This document shows positions 1 to 9,287 of a stretch of 64,000 bases of DNA, one piece after another. Within the stretch, counting starts at the first letter, position 1. Each line of letters opens with the position of its first letter. The notes under the pieces are model-generated. The model ran no database searches, was not told the origin of the DNA, and was given only the letters and a program-made list of their open reading frames with translations. Source of the stretch: Aequorivita antarctica. GTDB taxonomy: Bacteria; Bacteroidota; Bacteroidia; Flavobacteriales; Flavobacteriaceae. The translations under genes were made by a program, and so were the position numbers. The stretch lies in NCBI RefSeq assembly GCF_007997155.1, contig NZ_VORT01000009.1:124001-188000 (forward strand), given 5' to 3'.

Positions 1-2050
1 ATTTTGCGCTTTGTTCATTGGTAGATGAGCCTGCATGACCACCTTCGGTATTTTCATAATAGTAGGTTTTGTAGCCCATATCATTCATTTTAGCAACCAT
101 TTTTCTAGCATGACCGGGATGTACTCTATCGTCTCGAGTAGAAGTGCCAAAATAGACTTCTGGGTAATCTGTTCCTTCTTTTAAATTATGATAGGGTGAA
201 TATTTTTTGATGTATGCCCATTCTTCAGGAATATCTGGATCTCCAAATTCGCTCATCCAACTTGCTCCTGCTAACAGTTTGTTATAGCGTTGCATGTCTA
301 GCAGTGGTACTTGACAAACAATAGCGTTGTATAAATCTGGTCGTTGTGTAAAAGCAACCCCTACTAAAAGGCCACCATTACTGCCACCCATCGCGCCTAA
401 ATGTTTTGGTGATGTGATTTTTTTAGCAATTACATCTTCAGATACAGCATATAAATCGTCGAAAGCGTTTTGTCGGTTTTCTTTTATCGCATCTAGGTGC
501 CATTTGGGACCGTATTCACCACCACCGCGAATATTTGCCAATACAAAAACACCGCCTTTATCTAACCAAGAAACTCCCATTGATGCCCAGTAAAAAGGGG
601 AGCTAGAAATTTCAAAACCACCATAAGCATATACTAAGGTTGGGTTGGTACCATCCATTTTTAGGTCTTTACGAGACACCATGAAATAAGGAATCATCGT
701 TCCATCTTTAGATTTTGCTTTGTACTGTTTAACTTCAAGGTTACTGGTGTCAAAATAGGTGGGTAGGGACTGGTATGGGGTAAAGTTATTACTGCTTGCA
801 TCGCCTAGATATAAAGTAGTAGGTGTGATAAAGTTTTCAAAATCAAAAAAATACTGATCAGAATGATTTGAAGTTGCAACAACACTAAGTGCTCCTAATT
901 TTGGCGCTGCTACTTTTTTACTGACCCAGTTTCCATTGGTAAATGAATAGACGAATAAGTTGCTTGTAACATCAGTGAGTACATTAACAAGTAATTTAGT
1001 TTTGGTTGTAGAAATTCCGGAAATACTTGAAAATTCATCGGGTTTCAGGATGACTTTAATGTCTTTATTTCCTTTTAACAATTCAGTAAAATTGAGACTT
1101 ATAAGCGTGCCTGTGGTATAGGTTTTGTTATTTACGGTCCAGTCTGATTTTAATTGAATCACAAATTGGTTGTCCTTTATAATTAATCGTTCATAAGCAA
1201 CTGCACCTATGGCAGCATCTTCTGGAATATCTAATGGGATGCGTTTATTATTTAACCAAACCGAAAGTTGAGCTGATAAAAAACTAGATGCTTTAACCAA
1301 TAGGGTGTATTGTTTGTCACCATCGTGGATAATAAAACCTGTAGCTAACACATCTGTAGTTTCCGCTTCATAAATAAGTTGGGCATCTTTTAAAAGAGTA
1401 CCTCGTTTCCAAAGTTTTACTTGTCTTGCGTAACCCGAAGTAGTCATAGTGCCTTCGCCAAAATCGTTTGAAACAATCAAGTTGTTTTCATCTAAATACG
1501 CTGCACTACTTTTTGCTTCGTCTATTGAAAAACCGTTTTCTATAAATTGCTTTTTGTTGACATCAAATTCTTTGATATAAACGGCATCGCCACCACCATT
1601 GGATAGTTGAATTAAAAAACGATTGTAGTCAGGATATAGCCCATAGCTTCCTTTATAAACCCATTTCTTATTATCTTGTGCTGAAAGTTTATCGATATCC
1701 AGCAGTGTTTCCCAAACTGGATTTCCGCTCTTATAGCTTTCTAATTTGCTTCTTCGCCAAATTCCTCGCACATGGTCTTGGTCTTTCCAGAAATTATAGG
1801 CATAGTTTCCGTGAATTGTTGGGTAGGCAATTTTTTCGGTAGAATTGAGGATTGCTAAATTCTTGTCGTAAATGTCTTGGTAGTTTTTTTCTGCACTCAA
1901 CTCTGCAACGGTGGCTTTATTTTGTTTTTCAACAAATTGCAAAGCCTCTTTGCCATCAACTTCTTCCAACCACAAGTATTTGTCTTCCTGTGCTTTAATA
2001 CCTTGGCTAATGCCTAATACGGTTAGTAATAGTAGGATGTAATTTTTCAT
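1..2050 (-). CDS. Prolyl oligopeptidase family serine peptidase (S9A), 3' end cut by window edge
   Basis: Exported prolyl oligopeptidase that should cleave short proline-containing peptides in the periplasm. The ATG is at 2048-2050 and about 683 codons are visible; the C-terminus lies before base 1. A short signal peptide ending in KAQ opens the protein, followed by a long beta-propeller-like region and the alpha/beta-hydrolase domain. The nucleophile is in MGGSNGG, the acid in TSTRDDRVHP and the histidine in EGGHAG close to the window edge, so the whole triad is present and only a short tail should be missing. The family is well recognised; the specific substrate is not known. It lies 89 bp from the esterase gene upstream on the same strand. 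Confidence 0.93.
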   Translation of the reverse strand, partial: MKNYILLLLTVLGISQGIKAQEDKYLWLEEVDGKEALQFVEKQNKATVAELSAEKNYQDIYDKNLAILNSTEKIAYPTIHGNYAYNFWKDQDHVRGIWRRSKLESYKSGNPVWETLLDIDKLSAQDNKKWVYKGSYGLYPDYNRFLIQLSNGGGDAVYIKEFDVNKKQFIENGFSIDEAKSSAAYLDENNLIVSNDFGEGTMTTSGYARQVKLWKRGTLLKDAQLIYEAETTDVLATGFIIHDGDKQYTLLVKASSFLSAQLSVWLNNKRIPLDIPEDAAIGAVAYERLIIKDNQFVIQLKSDWTVNNKTYTTGTLISLNFTELLKGNKDIKVILKPDEFSSISGISTTKTKLLVNVLTDVTSNLFVYSFTNGNWVSKKVAAPKLGALSVVATSNHSDQYFFDFENFITPTTLYLGDASSNNFTPYQSLPTYFDTSNLEVKQYKAKSKDGTMIPYFMVSRKDLKMDGTNPTLVYAYGGFEISSSPFYWASMGVSWLDKGGVFVLANIRGGGEYGPKWHLDAIKENRQNAFDDLYAVSEDVIAKKITSPKHLGAMGGSNGGLLVGVAFTQRPDLYNAIVCQVPLLDMQRYNKLLAGASWMSEFGDPDIPEEWAYIKKYSPYHNLKEGTDYPEVYFGTSTRDDRVHPGHARKMVAKMNDMGYKTYYYENTEGGHAGSSTNEQSAK

Positions 2051-2138
2051 TTTGATGGTTTTTGAATTTTAAATCAATTTTATAGTTAGTGGTTAGAATA
2101 TAATTTCATTGAAAAAATTAGTATGTATTAGGTATCGC

Positions 2139-3044
2139 TTATTCTAAGTTGAATCCTGCTTTTATAAATTCTATCGCTTTCAAGTGTGCAGGGGTTTCGG
2201 TTTTAACAGACAGCCAATTAACCACATCGTGACCAACACCTTCGTTCATGAAACTTTTAGTGGTTATGCCATTTTCTTTCAACTTTCTCATAAACAACTC
2301 TTCTTCGGCACGAGACGTCTCATATTCACCTAAAATGTTGAATGTAGTGGGTAGTCCAGAGAGATTTTTAGACCAGAGCGGTGAGCCATATTCACTTCTA
2401 ATATCTTCTTCATTAGTAAAGTACAAGTCTTTACATTCAGACCAAGATGAACCTCCGCCATCAAGTGCGGCATACACAAGTAGTTGAAAAGAAAACTTAG
2501 GGCCGCCTTTGGTATCTCTTGCTTTCAGCGTTGTGGCGGCAGTAAAGTATGCTCCAGTACTTTCTCCGGCAATTGCAAACTGTTCTGTATCCAATCCGAG
2601 TTCTTTTGCGTTTTTCCAAATCCATTCGGTGGCATCATAAACATCATTGTGAGCATCAGGATATTTATTTTCTGGAGCTAATCTATAATTTATGGCAATG
2701 ACGTTCACATCACTTTGTACTGCCAAATACCTACAGATTTCATCATGACTATCAAGACTCCCTGCTACCCAACAAGCGCCATGAACATATATTAAGGTGG
2801 GTTTTAAACTCGTACCTTTCGGTTTGTAAATGCGTATGTCTATTTCACGTCCAGTTATTTGAATCGTTTTGTTTACAACCGTTAAGTCAAATTGAGTTGT
2901 GTCGGGCCTGATAGACTCCACTTGCTCCCTAAATTGGTTGATACTTTCTGGAGTAGATAACCAAGCTTCTTGGGATATTCCCATTGAAGGTGTAAAAAGT
3001 AGAAATAGAATAAAAGCAAGGAAGAATATGTTTTTTACTTTCAT
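2139..3044 (-). CDS. Secreted alpha/beta hydrolase, HSL-type esterase
   Basis: Predicted exported carboxylesterase of 301 residues. A hydrophobic signal peptide occupies about residues 1-24. The oxyanion-hole motif is VHGACW near residue 88, a variant of the HGGG(W) motif of the hormone-sensitive-lipase group. The nucleophile elbow is GESTG with Ser162, and the histidine is in GVGHD near residue 272. The acid residue is less clear (a Glu in GEYE is a candidate). Downstream on the same strand is the S9A peptidase and 53 bp upstream is the amidohydrolase, so these exported hydrolases may be co-transcribed. The ester substrate cannot be deduced. Confidence 0.85.
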   Translation of the reverse strand: MKVKNIFFLAFILFLLFTPSMGISQEAWLSTPESINQFREQVESIRPDTTQFDLTVVNKTIQITGREIDIRIYKPKGTSLKPTLIYVHGACWVAGSLDSHDEICRYLAVQSDVNVIAINYRLAPENKYPDAHNDVYDATEWIWKNAKELGLDTEQFAIAGESTGAYFTAATTLKARDTKGGPKFSFQLLVYAALDGGGSSWSECKDLYFTNEEDIRSEYGSPLWSKNLSGLPTTFNILGEYETSRAEEELFMRKLKENGITTKSFMNEGVGHDVVNWLSVKTETPAHLKAIEFIKAGFNLE

Positions 3045-3097
3045 AAGGCAGTTCTTAGGTTTGTCATTTATAATTTTTATTTAGATGATGTTGGTTA

Positions 3098-4792
3098 CTA
3101 CTGTTGATTTCCTTTCCAGCCCGGTCCACGCACCACTTTCCCTGGAAGCGCACCAGTATGTTCCCCATCTTTTAAAACCTGCACACCGTTTACAAATACA
3201 TGACGCATGCCTGTGGCATATTGCATCGGTTTTTCAAAAGTGGCTTGGTCTTGAATGGTTTTTGGGTCAAATAGGGCCAAATCGGCAAAATAGCCTTCTT
3301 TCAGCGCCCCCCGTTTTTTGATTTTAAGGTTGGTTGCCGGCAAGCTGGTTAATTTATAAATGGCCTCTTCCAAGGAAATCACTTTTTCATCCCGTACATA
3401 TTTGCCCAGTAGTCGGGCAACGTTCCCATACGCTCTAGGGTGTGTACTTGATTTTAGGAAAACACCTTCTGGAGCTGATGACTCTGCATCAGATCCAAAA
3501 CTCATATACGGCAAGGCAATCTGTTTTTTTACATTCTCCTCCGACATCAGAAAATAGACTGTGCCGACACGACTTCCATCTTGAACTACCAAGTCCATTG
3601 CGGTTTCTTCGGGAGATGTATTCCGCAATTTTGCCACTTCGGCCAATGATTTTCCGGTCAAGTATTTTAAGCTGTCATTTTTAAAGCCGATTAATAGGAT
3701 TCTATCATAAGACTCAGTTGCTAACATTAGGTTTTCCCATTCATCTGTAGGAGTTGTCATCTCTTTGGCAACCTTCTTTCTGATTTCAAGGTCTTGCAAA
3801 CGCTCCGCCCATTTAGCATAACCACCTTCTTGTACCCATGGCGGCATAGAAGCATCAAGCCCGGTAGCTCCAGCGGTATAGTTGTACATATCGGTGGTAA
3901 TATGTAAACCTGCAGAGCGTGCGGAATCTATTTTTGCGATGGCGGGCTCCAGTTTGTTCCAGTTGTCTTTCCCGGCTTGCTTTAAGTGATAGACTTCCGC
4001 CCTGATGTTTGCATTATCAGCTATTTGAAGCAATTCATCCAGGCTTTCCAAAAATCGATTTCCTTCGCTGCGCATGTGCGAAATGTACATGCCATCATAT
4101 TCGGAAGCCACTTTACAAAGTTCAATTAGTTCTTCTGTACTGGCATAGAAACCAGGTGCATAGATCAATGCTGACCCAATGCCCATAGCGCCTTCTTCCA
4201 TTGCTGTTCTGGCCATTGCTTTCATGGCCTCCATTTCCTCCTCGGTCGGAGCGCGGTCTTCAAAGCCTACCGTGTTGATCCGTAACGTCGCAGCACCTAC
4301 AAATGAGGCGACATTGGGAGTGACCCCTTTCTTTTCCAGAAACTCTAAATACTCACCAAGAGTATTCCAACTAACCTCATATTTAATGTTACCATCGCCT
4401 ATACCTTTAATTGACTTTTCTGAGTCTTTTGTTAAAGGCCCCATTGACCAGCCTTCTCCAAATACCTCTAAAGTAACTCCTTGCAGAATATCACTCTGCG
4501 ATTTTCCATCGGCTATCAAGGATTCATTCGCCCAGCTCAGCATGTTAATAAAACCGGGTGCTACGGCCAGACCGGTAGCATCTATTTCTTGTAATCCTTT
4601 GGCATTTTCCAAATTTCCTATGGCTGCAATGGTATCGGCGTTGATACCTATATCACCTACAAAAGAAGGCTCCCCAGAGCCGTCCAAAATTTGCCCGTTT
4701 TTAATGAGAATGTCATAGGTTTTGGTTTCGCTACAGCTGAATAGGACTGCAATGCACAGGATAAGGGCAAATGTGTTTTTCTTGTTTTTCAT
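3098..4792 (-). CDS. N-acyl-D-amino-acid deacylase family amidohydrolase, lipoprotein
   Basis: Metal-dependent amidohydrolase of the D-aminoacylase/dihydroorotase type, expected to remove acyl groups from N-acyl-D-amino acids. Motifs in order: HMRSEG, HLKQAGK, a TDMYNYTAG segment, SFGSDAES, HPRAYGNVARLLGKYVR, and the GYFADLALFDP C-terminal signature. An ATG exists at 4843, directly after the TAG of the upstream gene, but I prefer the in-frame ATG at 4792 because it starts a clean lipoprotein signal (MKNKKNTF to LFSC, Cys about residue 20). The product is then 564 residues and probably membrane-anchored outside the cytoplasm. The start choice is inference; the family is clear. Confidence 0.88.
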   Translation of the reverse strand: MKNKKNTFALILCIAVLFSCSETKTYDILIKNGQILDGSGEPSFVGDIGINADTIAAIGNLENAKGLQEIDATGLAVAPGFINMLSWANESLIADGKSQSDILQGVTLEVFGEGWSMGPLTKDSEKSIKGIGDGNIKYEVSWNTLGEYLEFLEKKGVTPNVASFVGAATLRINTVGFEDRAPTEEEMEAMKAMARTAMEEGAMGIGSALIYAPGFYASTEELIELCKVASEYDGMYISHMRSEGNRFLESLDELLQIADNANIRAEVYHLKQAGKDNWNKLEPAIAKIDSARSAGLHITTDMYNYTAGATGLDASMPPWVQEGGYAKWAERLQDLEIRKKVAKEMTTPTDEWENLMLATESYDRILLIGFKNDSLKYLTGKSLAEVAKLRNTSPEETAMDLVVQDGSRVGTVYFLMSEENVKKQIALPYMSFGSDAESSAPEGVFLKSSTHPRAYGNVARLLGKYVRDEKVISLEEAIYKLTSLPATNLKIKKRGALKEGYFADLALFDPKTIQDQATFEKPMQYATGMRHVFVNGVQVLKDGEHTGALPGKVVRGPGWKGNQQ

Positions 4793-4843
4793 TGATTGGA
4801 TTATTTTTTTTGCCTTTGTAAATCGTTTATTTCGTTTCAACAT

Positions 4844-6127
4844 CTAATTATTTGAGAAAGCCGGTTGTTGCATACTTATACAATGAATTCCGCCACCTCC
4901 CAAATTGACTGCAAGGGCATCTATCATAATTACTTTTCTATTTGGGAAAACAGATTGCAGAATTTGGGCAGCTTTTTCATCTTTTAATTTTAACTCGTCG
5001 GGCATTCCTTCCCTCCAAATGGTTTGACCAATAATTACTTTGTTGGTAATTATAAAGTTGAGATAGCTTAACGCTGCTATAACTTTTACACTTTTACCAT
5101 CAGGGAATGTACTGCCGTCTTTATAATCAAGCGTTTTAATGTATTCATAAACATAATCGCCAGGATTCATTGTATTGTAAATGGTTCCAGGAAGTGGCAT
5201 TCTGATTATGGTAAATGGTTGTCCATCTTGGTCAGTCGCTTTGGACAATATTTGGTAATTCTCCTCAATTCGTTTGTTGTTTTCAAAGGCGATTGGGTCA
5301 TCCAATTCCGTGCTGTCTATTTGTGCTAAAAGGATGGTAGAATCATTTACAAAACGCACAAATTCATCTACGTGACCATTTGTAGTTACAACGGTATAAG
5401 CTTTTGTTCCGTCGGAGGTTTTAATAGGGCCTAGGAATGTATGGTCATCTTCCACCAATCCTTGTTTTAACCAGATTACTTTTTTTGTTCCTAAAAGCCG
5501 TTTGTATTCGGCCTCCATCTCTAGCTTGCTCATACCGGGATTTCTACCTTTTTCGACTGCCTCTGAAGTTATTAAAGTGCCTTTTCCATTTACTTCTCTG
5601 TTTCCACCTTCACTAATCATTGAACTTGAAATTACGGGCAACTTAAAATGTTCGGCAACCCGTACATCGTACATTTCTTCCGTTTTGGTGTCAATGTCCA
5701 AAGTGTCCGTATAGCCCCAAGAATTAAAATTGAAGTCTGCAATAGCAAATGTCTTTTGATTGGTTTCAACAAAAATGGGCCCCATATCTCGTGTCCAGAT
5801 TTCAAAAGATGGTATTTCCAAAAGCTTCAGTCGTGGCTGTTCTCCAAAACGGTTTTTTAGGGTTGCATTTGCCTGATTAAGAAGTTCTTTGTTCTTGCAA
5901 GTAACGACAATGTCTATATCGTCAATTAAAGCTTCTATGATTGAAAGAGTAACATTTTCAACAGATTCACCCTCTTTATGATTGGTAGATGGCCATATCA
6001 ACCAAATTGCTTCTTGGGTGTCAAACTCTGCCGGTTGATTTATAACCACTAAATCATTATTTTTCTTTGGTGATGTGCACGAAATTGTTAGCAGTGCAAT
6101 TATAAAGCTGGTTAAAATTGATTTCAT
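4844..6127 (-). CDS. Agmatine deiminase / peptidylarginine deiminase (PAD_porph) family lipoprotein
   Basis: Guanidino-group hydrolase of the PAD_porph family (PF04371), 427 residues. Visible signatures are IWTRDMGP (Trp111, Arg113, Asp114), EGGNREVNG, the GHVDE pair of His and Asp around residue 260, and GGGGIHCISMQQP with the catalytic Cys416. An N-terminal hydrophobic stretch ends in LTISC, a lipoprotein signal, so the enzyme is probably exported and anchored. Classical agmatine deiminases are cytoplasmic, whereas secreted members include Porphyromonas peptidylarginine deiminase. Free agmatine or peptidyl-arginine are both possible substrates. Its stop directly abuts a possible ATG of the downstream amidohydrolase gene. 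Confidence 0.88.
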   Translation of the reverse strand: MKSILTSFIIALLTISCTSPKKNNDLVVINQPAEFDTQEAIWLIWPSTNHKEGESVENVTLSIIEALIDDIDIVVTCKNKELLNQANATLKNRFGEQPRLKLLEIPSFEIWTRDMGPIFVETNQKTFAIADFNFNSWGYTDTLDIDTKTEEMYDVRVAEHFKLPVISSSMISEGGNREVNGKGTLITSEAVEKGRNPGMSKLEMEAEYKRLLGTKKVIWLKQGLVEDDHTFLGPIKTSDGTKAYTVVTTNGHVDEFVRFVNDSTILLAQIDSTELDDPIAFENNKRIEENYQILSKATDQDGQPFTIIRMPLPGTIYNTMNPGDYVYEYIKTLDYKDGSTFPDGKSVKVIAALSYLNFIITNKVIIGQTIWREGMPDELKLKDEKAAQILQSVFPNRKVIMIDALAVNLGGGGIHCISMQQPAFSNN

Positions 6128-6174
6128 TTTATGTTTTTTTAATGATGAACAACGGTTGTGCTCAGGTTTTTCTG

Positions 6175-6693
6175 TTATTCTTTAAAATTGAGAATTTGTG
6201 TTTTTATGCTTGGGTCATCAGGAAAACACCATTGTTCAGCTATTTTACCATTACTTATTCGATAAATAGAAATCTCGTATATTTCAATTTTAGCTCCTGT
6301 AGAATCAATTCCTTCGTAAGTTCTTGTATGAGTTGCTGAGGATTTATAGCGAGTGACGACTTTATCTTTTTCTTGAATGATATCAACTATTTCTTCACGC
6401 CAATCTGGAAAAATTGTTCTCCAGTCTGAAATTGTTTTTTTAGATTCTTTAATGCCTGTCCATTCTTCACTTGTTAAATAATGACAAACAAAGTCTGAAG
6501 TTAGTATATCATCTAAATTGTCCATGTTACTTCCATTCCAAACTTTGTGATACTCCAAAACAACTTCTTTGTTTTTCTCTAAAATTGAATTCTTATCTGT
6601 TGATTGGCAACTACAGAAAAGCAACAATGTAATTAGTATTGTTAAAAATGGGTTGTTCATAATTCTCGGATTTGAAATGTTATTATTTTTCAT
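6175..6693 (-). CDS. SnoaL-like (NTF2-fold) ester cyclase-type lipoprotein
   Basis: Small NTF2-fold protein of 172 residues resembling SnoaL/ester-cyclase proteins: a YHKVWNGSNMDNLDDIL helix, a FPDWREEI segment and a closing EIYEISIYRISNGKIAEQW strand pair are typical. The ATG at 6693 overlaps the stop of the upstream S33 peptidase gene as ATGA, suggesting translational coupling. An internal ATG at 6660 would begin a cleaner lipoprotein signal (MNNPFLTI to FCSC); either start gives an exported protein. No enzymatic activity can be assigned because SnoaL-like proteins may be cyclases, dehydratases or ligand binders. Confidence 0.8.
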   Translation of the reverse strand: MKNNNISNPRIMNNPFLTILITLLLFCSCQSTDKNSILEKNKEVVLEYHKVWNGSNMDNLDDILTSDFVCHYLTSEEWTGIKESKKTISDWRTIFPDWREEIVDIIQEKDKVVTRYKSSATHTRTYEGIDSTGAKIEIYEISIYRISNGKIAEQWCFPDDPSIKTQILNFKE

Positions 6694-7640
6694 TCCTTAA
6701 GTTCTTTTAAAAAAGATTCTATAATCTTCAATTCTATTTCTTCATTATCATTTAATGTTTGATGTCCAGCATCTTCAATAATTTCTAGCCTTGAATTTGG
6801 TGTAATTTCTTGATACTTTTTAACCGTCGAAGGTGTTGCCGTATCATACTCACCGGTTATATACAATACCGGAACATTAATCTTTTTCAGTATCTCTTTT
6901 CCATCATAACCTTTCAATGTTCCATCTATCGAATATTCTTCAACACCAAACATATATTCATAAACCATGCTTTCCTTTGCATACCACGAAGAATCTGCTT
7001 TTATTATATCCTTAGAAAGCGGAAGTTTACGCGTATAGAATTCATGATAAAAATAATCTATGGCTTTGTTCAATGCTGTTGTATCTGGAATAGATTTGTT
7101 TTTGTGATTCTCTATTGGAACTCTAATTGAATCTGGTAATTGAGATACTAATTTATCTGTATCATTTTGCCACATATCTGAATCAATGCAAGGGCTACCC
7201 AATATTATCGCTTCTATATTATCTGGGTATTTCTTGTAGTACTCGGTTCCTAAGGTCGTACCCCAAGAATGACCGTAAATAATGACTTTATCTATTTTAA
7301 GATGCTCGATTAACTTTCTGGTCTGGTCAACATAAGCATCAATGGTCATTAATGTTGTGTCTGTAAGGATATCAGAACGACCACAACCCAATTGATCGAA
7401 TAGGATAACCGACCTATCATTGGCCAATTTTTTTAAAGGATTTAGATAATAACTTGGATATCCAGGCCCACCATGAAGTAGAAGGATTGGTGTCTTATTC
7501 CCTGATCCAAAGACTTCATACCAAATCTTACCTCCCTCCACTTCTAAAAATCCTTCTTCTGGTTTTAATAAATTAGGATTTTGACAACCCAAAAATTGCA
7601 TGAAAATGATTCCAAGAATGAGTAAAGATGATGATTTCAT
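6690..7640 (-). CDS. S33 proline iminopeptidase-type alpha/beta hydrolase, lipoprotein
   Basis: 316-residue alpha/beta hydrolase of peptidase family S33 (proline iminopeptidase group), expected to release N-terminal residues, classically proline, from small peptides. It shows LLLHGGPGYPS around residue 57, FDQLGCGRS, the nucleophile GHSWGTT with Ser125, the acid in GEYDTATP near 266 and His293 in DAGHQ. The N-terminus MKSSSLLILGIIFMQFLGC is a lipoprotein signal, so it acts outside the cytoplasm. It overlaps the downstream SnoaL-like gene by 4 bp (ATGA) and probably forms a two-gene unit with it. Exact specificity is unproven. Confidence 0.88.
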   Translation of the reverse strand: MKSSSLLILGIIFMQFLGCQNPNLLKPEEGFLEVEGGKIWYEVFGSGNKTPILLLHGGPGYPSYYLNPLKKLANDRSVILFDQLGCGRSDILTDTTLMTIDAYVDQTRKLIEHLKIDKVIIYGHSWGTTLGTEYYKKYPDNIEAIILGSPCIDSDMWQNDTDKLVSQLPDSIRVPIENHKNKSIPDTTALNKAIDYFYHEFYTRKLPLSKDIIKADSSWYAKESMVYEYMFGVEEYSIDGTLKGYDGKEILKKINVPVLYITGEYDTATPSTVKKYQEITPNSRLEIIEDAGHQTLNDNEEIELKIIESFLKELKE

Positions 7641-7731
7641 AAATTGATTATTTTTTTCATTCTTTCTATGTTTAAAGTTTTTAATTGTTGGGTTAATATG
7701 AAATATGTTTTAATCTTCTCAATACTCAATA

Positions 7732-8256
7732 CTATTTACTGTTTTTATGCACTTCCAACTCTATTTCAATCAAAAATTCGGGAAGCGCCAATTCTTTTAC
7801 ACCAAGCCAAGATCCAGTTGGGAATTGTTTTTTATAGATTTCATTTCTGTAAGCGGCAACTTCCAAAAACTTGGGCATATTTGTAGTGAACACATTTTCA
7901 ACAACCACATCGTCAAAAGTGCAGCCGTAATGTTTTAGGATCTTATCTAAATCGACATAACAGTTTTTCATTTGCTGTTCAAAATCGCCTACTGCAGTTG
8001 GATTACCTTCATCGTCCATACTCACAGCACCGGAGATTTTTATATCGTTGCCAATTTTTACTGCGTGTGAATAGCCATAAGCTTTTTCAACTTCTGGACG
8101 TAGTAGAAAATAGTCTGGAGTTTCATCTGCAACAACAGTTTCAGTTGGTTTTGGTTTTTCTAGAGTTGTTTCCGTTTTGGTTTTCTCGTTGCAGCTGGAG
8201 AATGATATTGCTGCCACTAAAGCGATTACTAATGTTGTTAATTTTGTTGTCTTCAT
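7732..8256 (-). CDS. RidA (YjgF/UK114) family lipoprotein lacking the usual active-site Arg
   Basis: 174 residues: a lipoprotein signal ending SFSSC, a Thr/Lys/Pro-rich linker and a RidA-fold domain from about residue 60 (VKIGNDIKISGAVSMDDEGN, then a QMKNCYVDLDKILKHYGC helix). Canonical RidA enzymes hydrolyse reactive enamines/imines using an Arg just after FPA. Here the equivalent segment reads FPTGSWLGVKELALPEF, so that Arg is a Gly. It is also exported, unlike cytoplasmic RidA. It may therefore be a ligand-binding or otherwise diverged member rather than a deaminase. 36 bp separate it from the NTF2-like gene upstream on the same strand. Confidence 0.85.
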   Translation of the reverse strand: MKTTKLTTLVIALVAAISFSSCNEKTKTETTLEKPKPTETVVADETPDYFLLRPEVEKAYGYSHAVKIGNDIKISGAVSMDDEGNPTAVGDFEQQMKNCYVDLDKILKHYGCTFDDVVVENVFTTNMPKFLEVAAYRNEIYKKQFPTGSWLGVKELALPEFLIEIELEVHKNSK

Positions 8257-8292
8257 TTTTGATTGTTTTATAGTTGATTTATAATTTAGGGT

Positions 8293-9225
8293 TTAATCAT
8301 TAACACCATATTTAATCTGCCTGCTATATTCTTCAGCATCAAAACTCCCTTCTGATGCTTTTATTAAACCGTTGTCATCCAATTGCCAAAGCTCAAAACC
8401 ACTGATGTTTACCTTTTTTCCAGTGCCATTTAGTCCAGTATTGGTACCTGTCAAGGTCCAATGGAATTCAATACCTTTTGGAGTTTTTACCAAACTGTCA
8501 AAAGCTACAACCATATCATCGGGAAAGGCATCCATAAATGCTTTGGCAGATTGGGTAATGGCTGCCCTGCCAGTAGCGGGAGTGCCATTATTTATATTAA
8601 GCGAGCCATCTTCGGCATAAAATAAAGCCACATACTCGGGTTTCTTGCTGCACCATGCCTGTGCATAACTTTTAGCGAAGACGATTGGGTCGTAAATTCT
8701 TTCAGCTTCTGGAATACGGGTTGAGGTGAATGAAATATTGATAAACTTCCAGACTTCGTTTTCCTTAATCAATGTGAAATAATCAATGTTGTTCAAAAGT
8801 GGAACTCCAAAAGCATGTAAAACAGCAATGGCTTTTACAAATGCCAAATGTCCATCGCTTACGTGGATTGTGTATTCTTTTACGGGTTCAAAATAAGGAC
8901 GATTTGTTCTGTTTTTTGCCGATTCAAGATATTCACTTATTAGCATGGTTTCGGTAGTCCATTTGCTGTCCCTTAATCTTGCGATTGCGAGATTTGCTTT
9001 GTCTGCCATCATTTCTGTCATGGCATCCAAATTGTAATTACCTGCCACAATTAGAAATTGTTCAACGGTTGCTTTTACATCTGCTTCGTCTTGGGTGTAA
9101 ACTTTTATTGTTGCGTTTGTTGTTTGTGCTTTTTTCATTGCATCGGAATTTTGACCAATAGCTTGATTCATCTGCATCAAGCTGAAAGCAAGACCTATCA
9201 AAAAATAATATTTAAAATCTGTCAT
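8293..9225 (-). CDS. Secreted protein with two NTF2-like (DUF4440/SgcJ-like) domains
   Basis: 310 residues with an N-terminal hydrophobic export signal ending near NQAIGQ. The first NTF2-like domain covers about residues 45-170 (a VEQFLIVAGNYNLDAM helix, then YFTLIKENEVWKFINISF). The second covers about 175-305 (YAQAWCSKKPEYVALFYAED, the GRAAITQSAKAFMDAFPD segment, and FELWQLDDNGLI) and resembles SgcJ/EcaC-type proteins. Such domains bind small hydrophobic molecules or act as cyclases/isomerases; the role here is unknown. It is one of four NTF2-like genes within 8.5 kb on this strand. Confidence 0.8.
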   Translation of the reverse strand: MTDFKYYFLIGLAFSLMQMNQAIGQNSDAMKKAQTTNATIKVYTQDEADVKATVEQFLIVAGNYNLDAMTEMMADKANLAIARLRDSKWTTETMLISEYLESAKNRTNRPYFEPVKEYTIHVSDGHLAFVKAIAVLHAFGVPLLNNIDYFTLIKENEVWKFINISFTSTRIPEAERIYDPIVFAKSYAQAWCSKKPEYVALFYAEDGSLNINNGTPATGRAAITQSAKAFMDAFPDDMVVAFDSLVKTPKGIEFHWTLTGTNTGLNGTGKKVNISGFELWQLDDNGLIKASEGSFDAEEYSRQIKYGVND

Positions 9226-9287
9226 TTTGGTAATGATTTGAATGTTTGAAAATTATAATTTAGGTCTTTGTTATTTTTTATATTTCA

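Noticed and set aside
4179-4718. 179-codon plus-strand open frame
   Set aside because: Antisense to the amidohydrolase gene; Pro/Ser-rich shadow composition.
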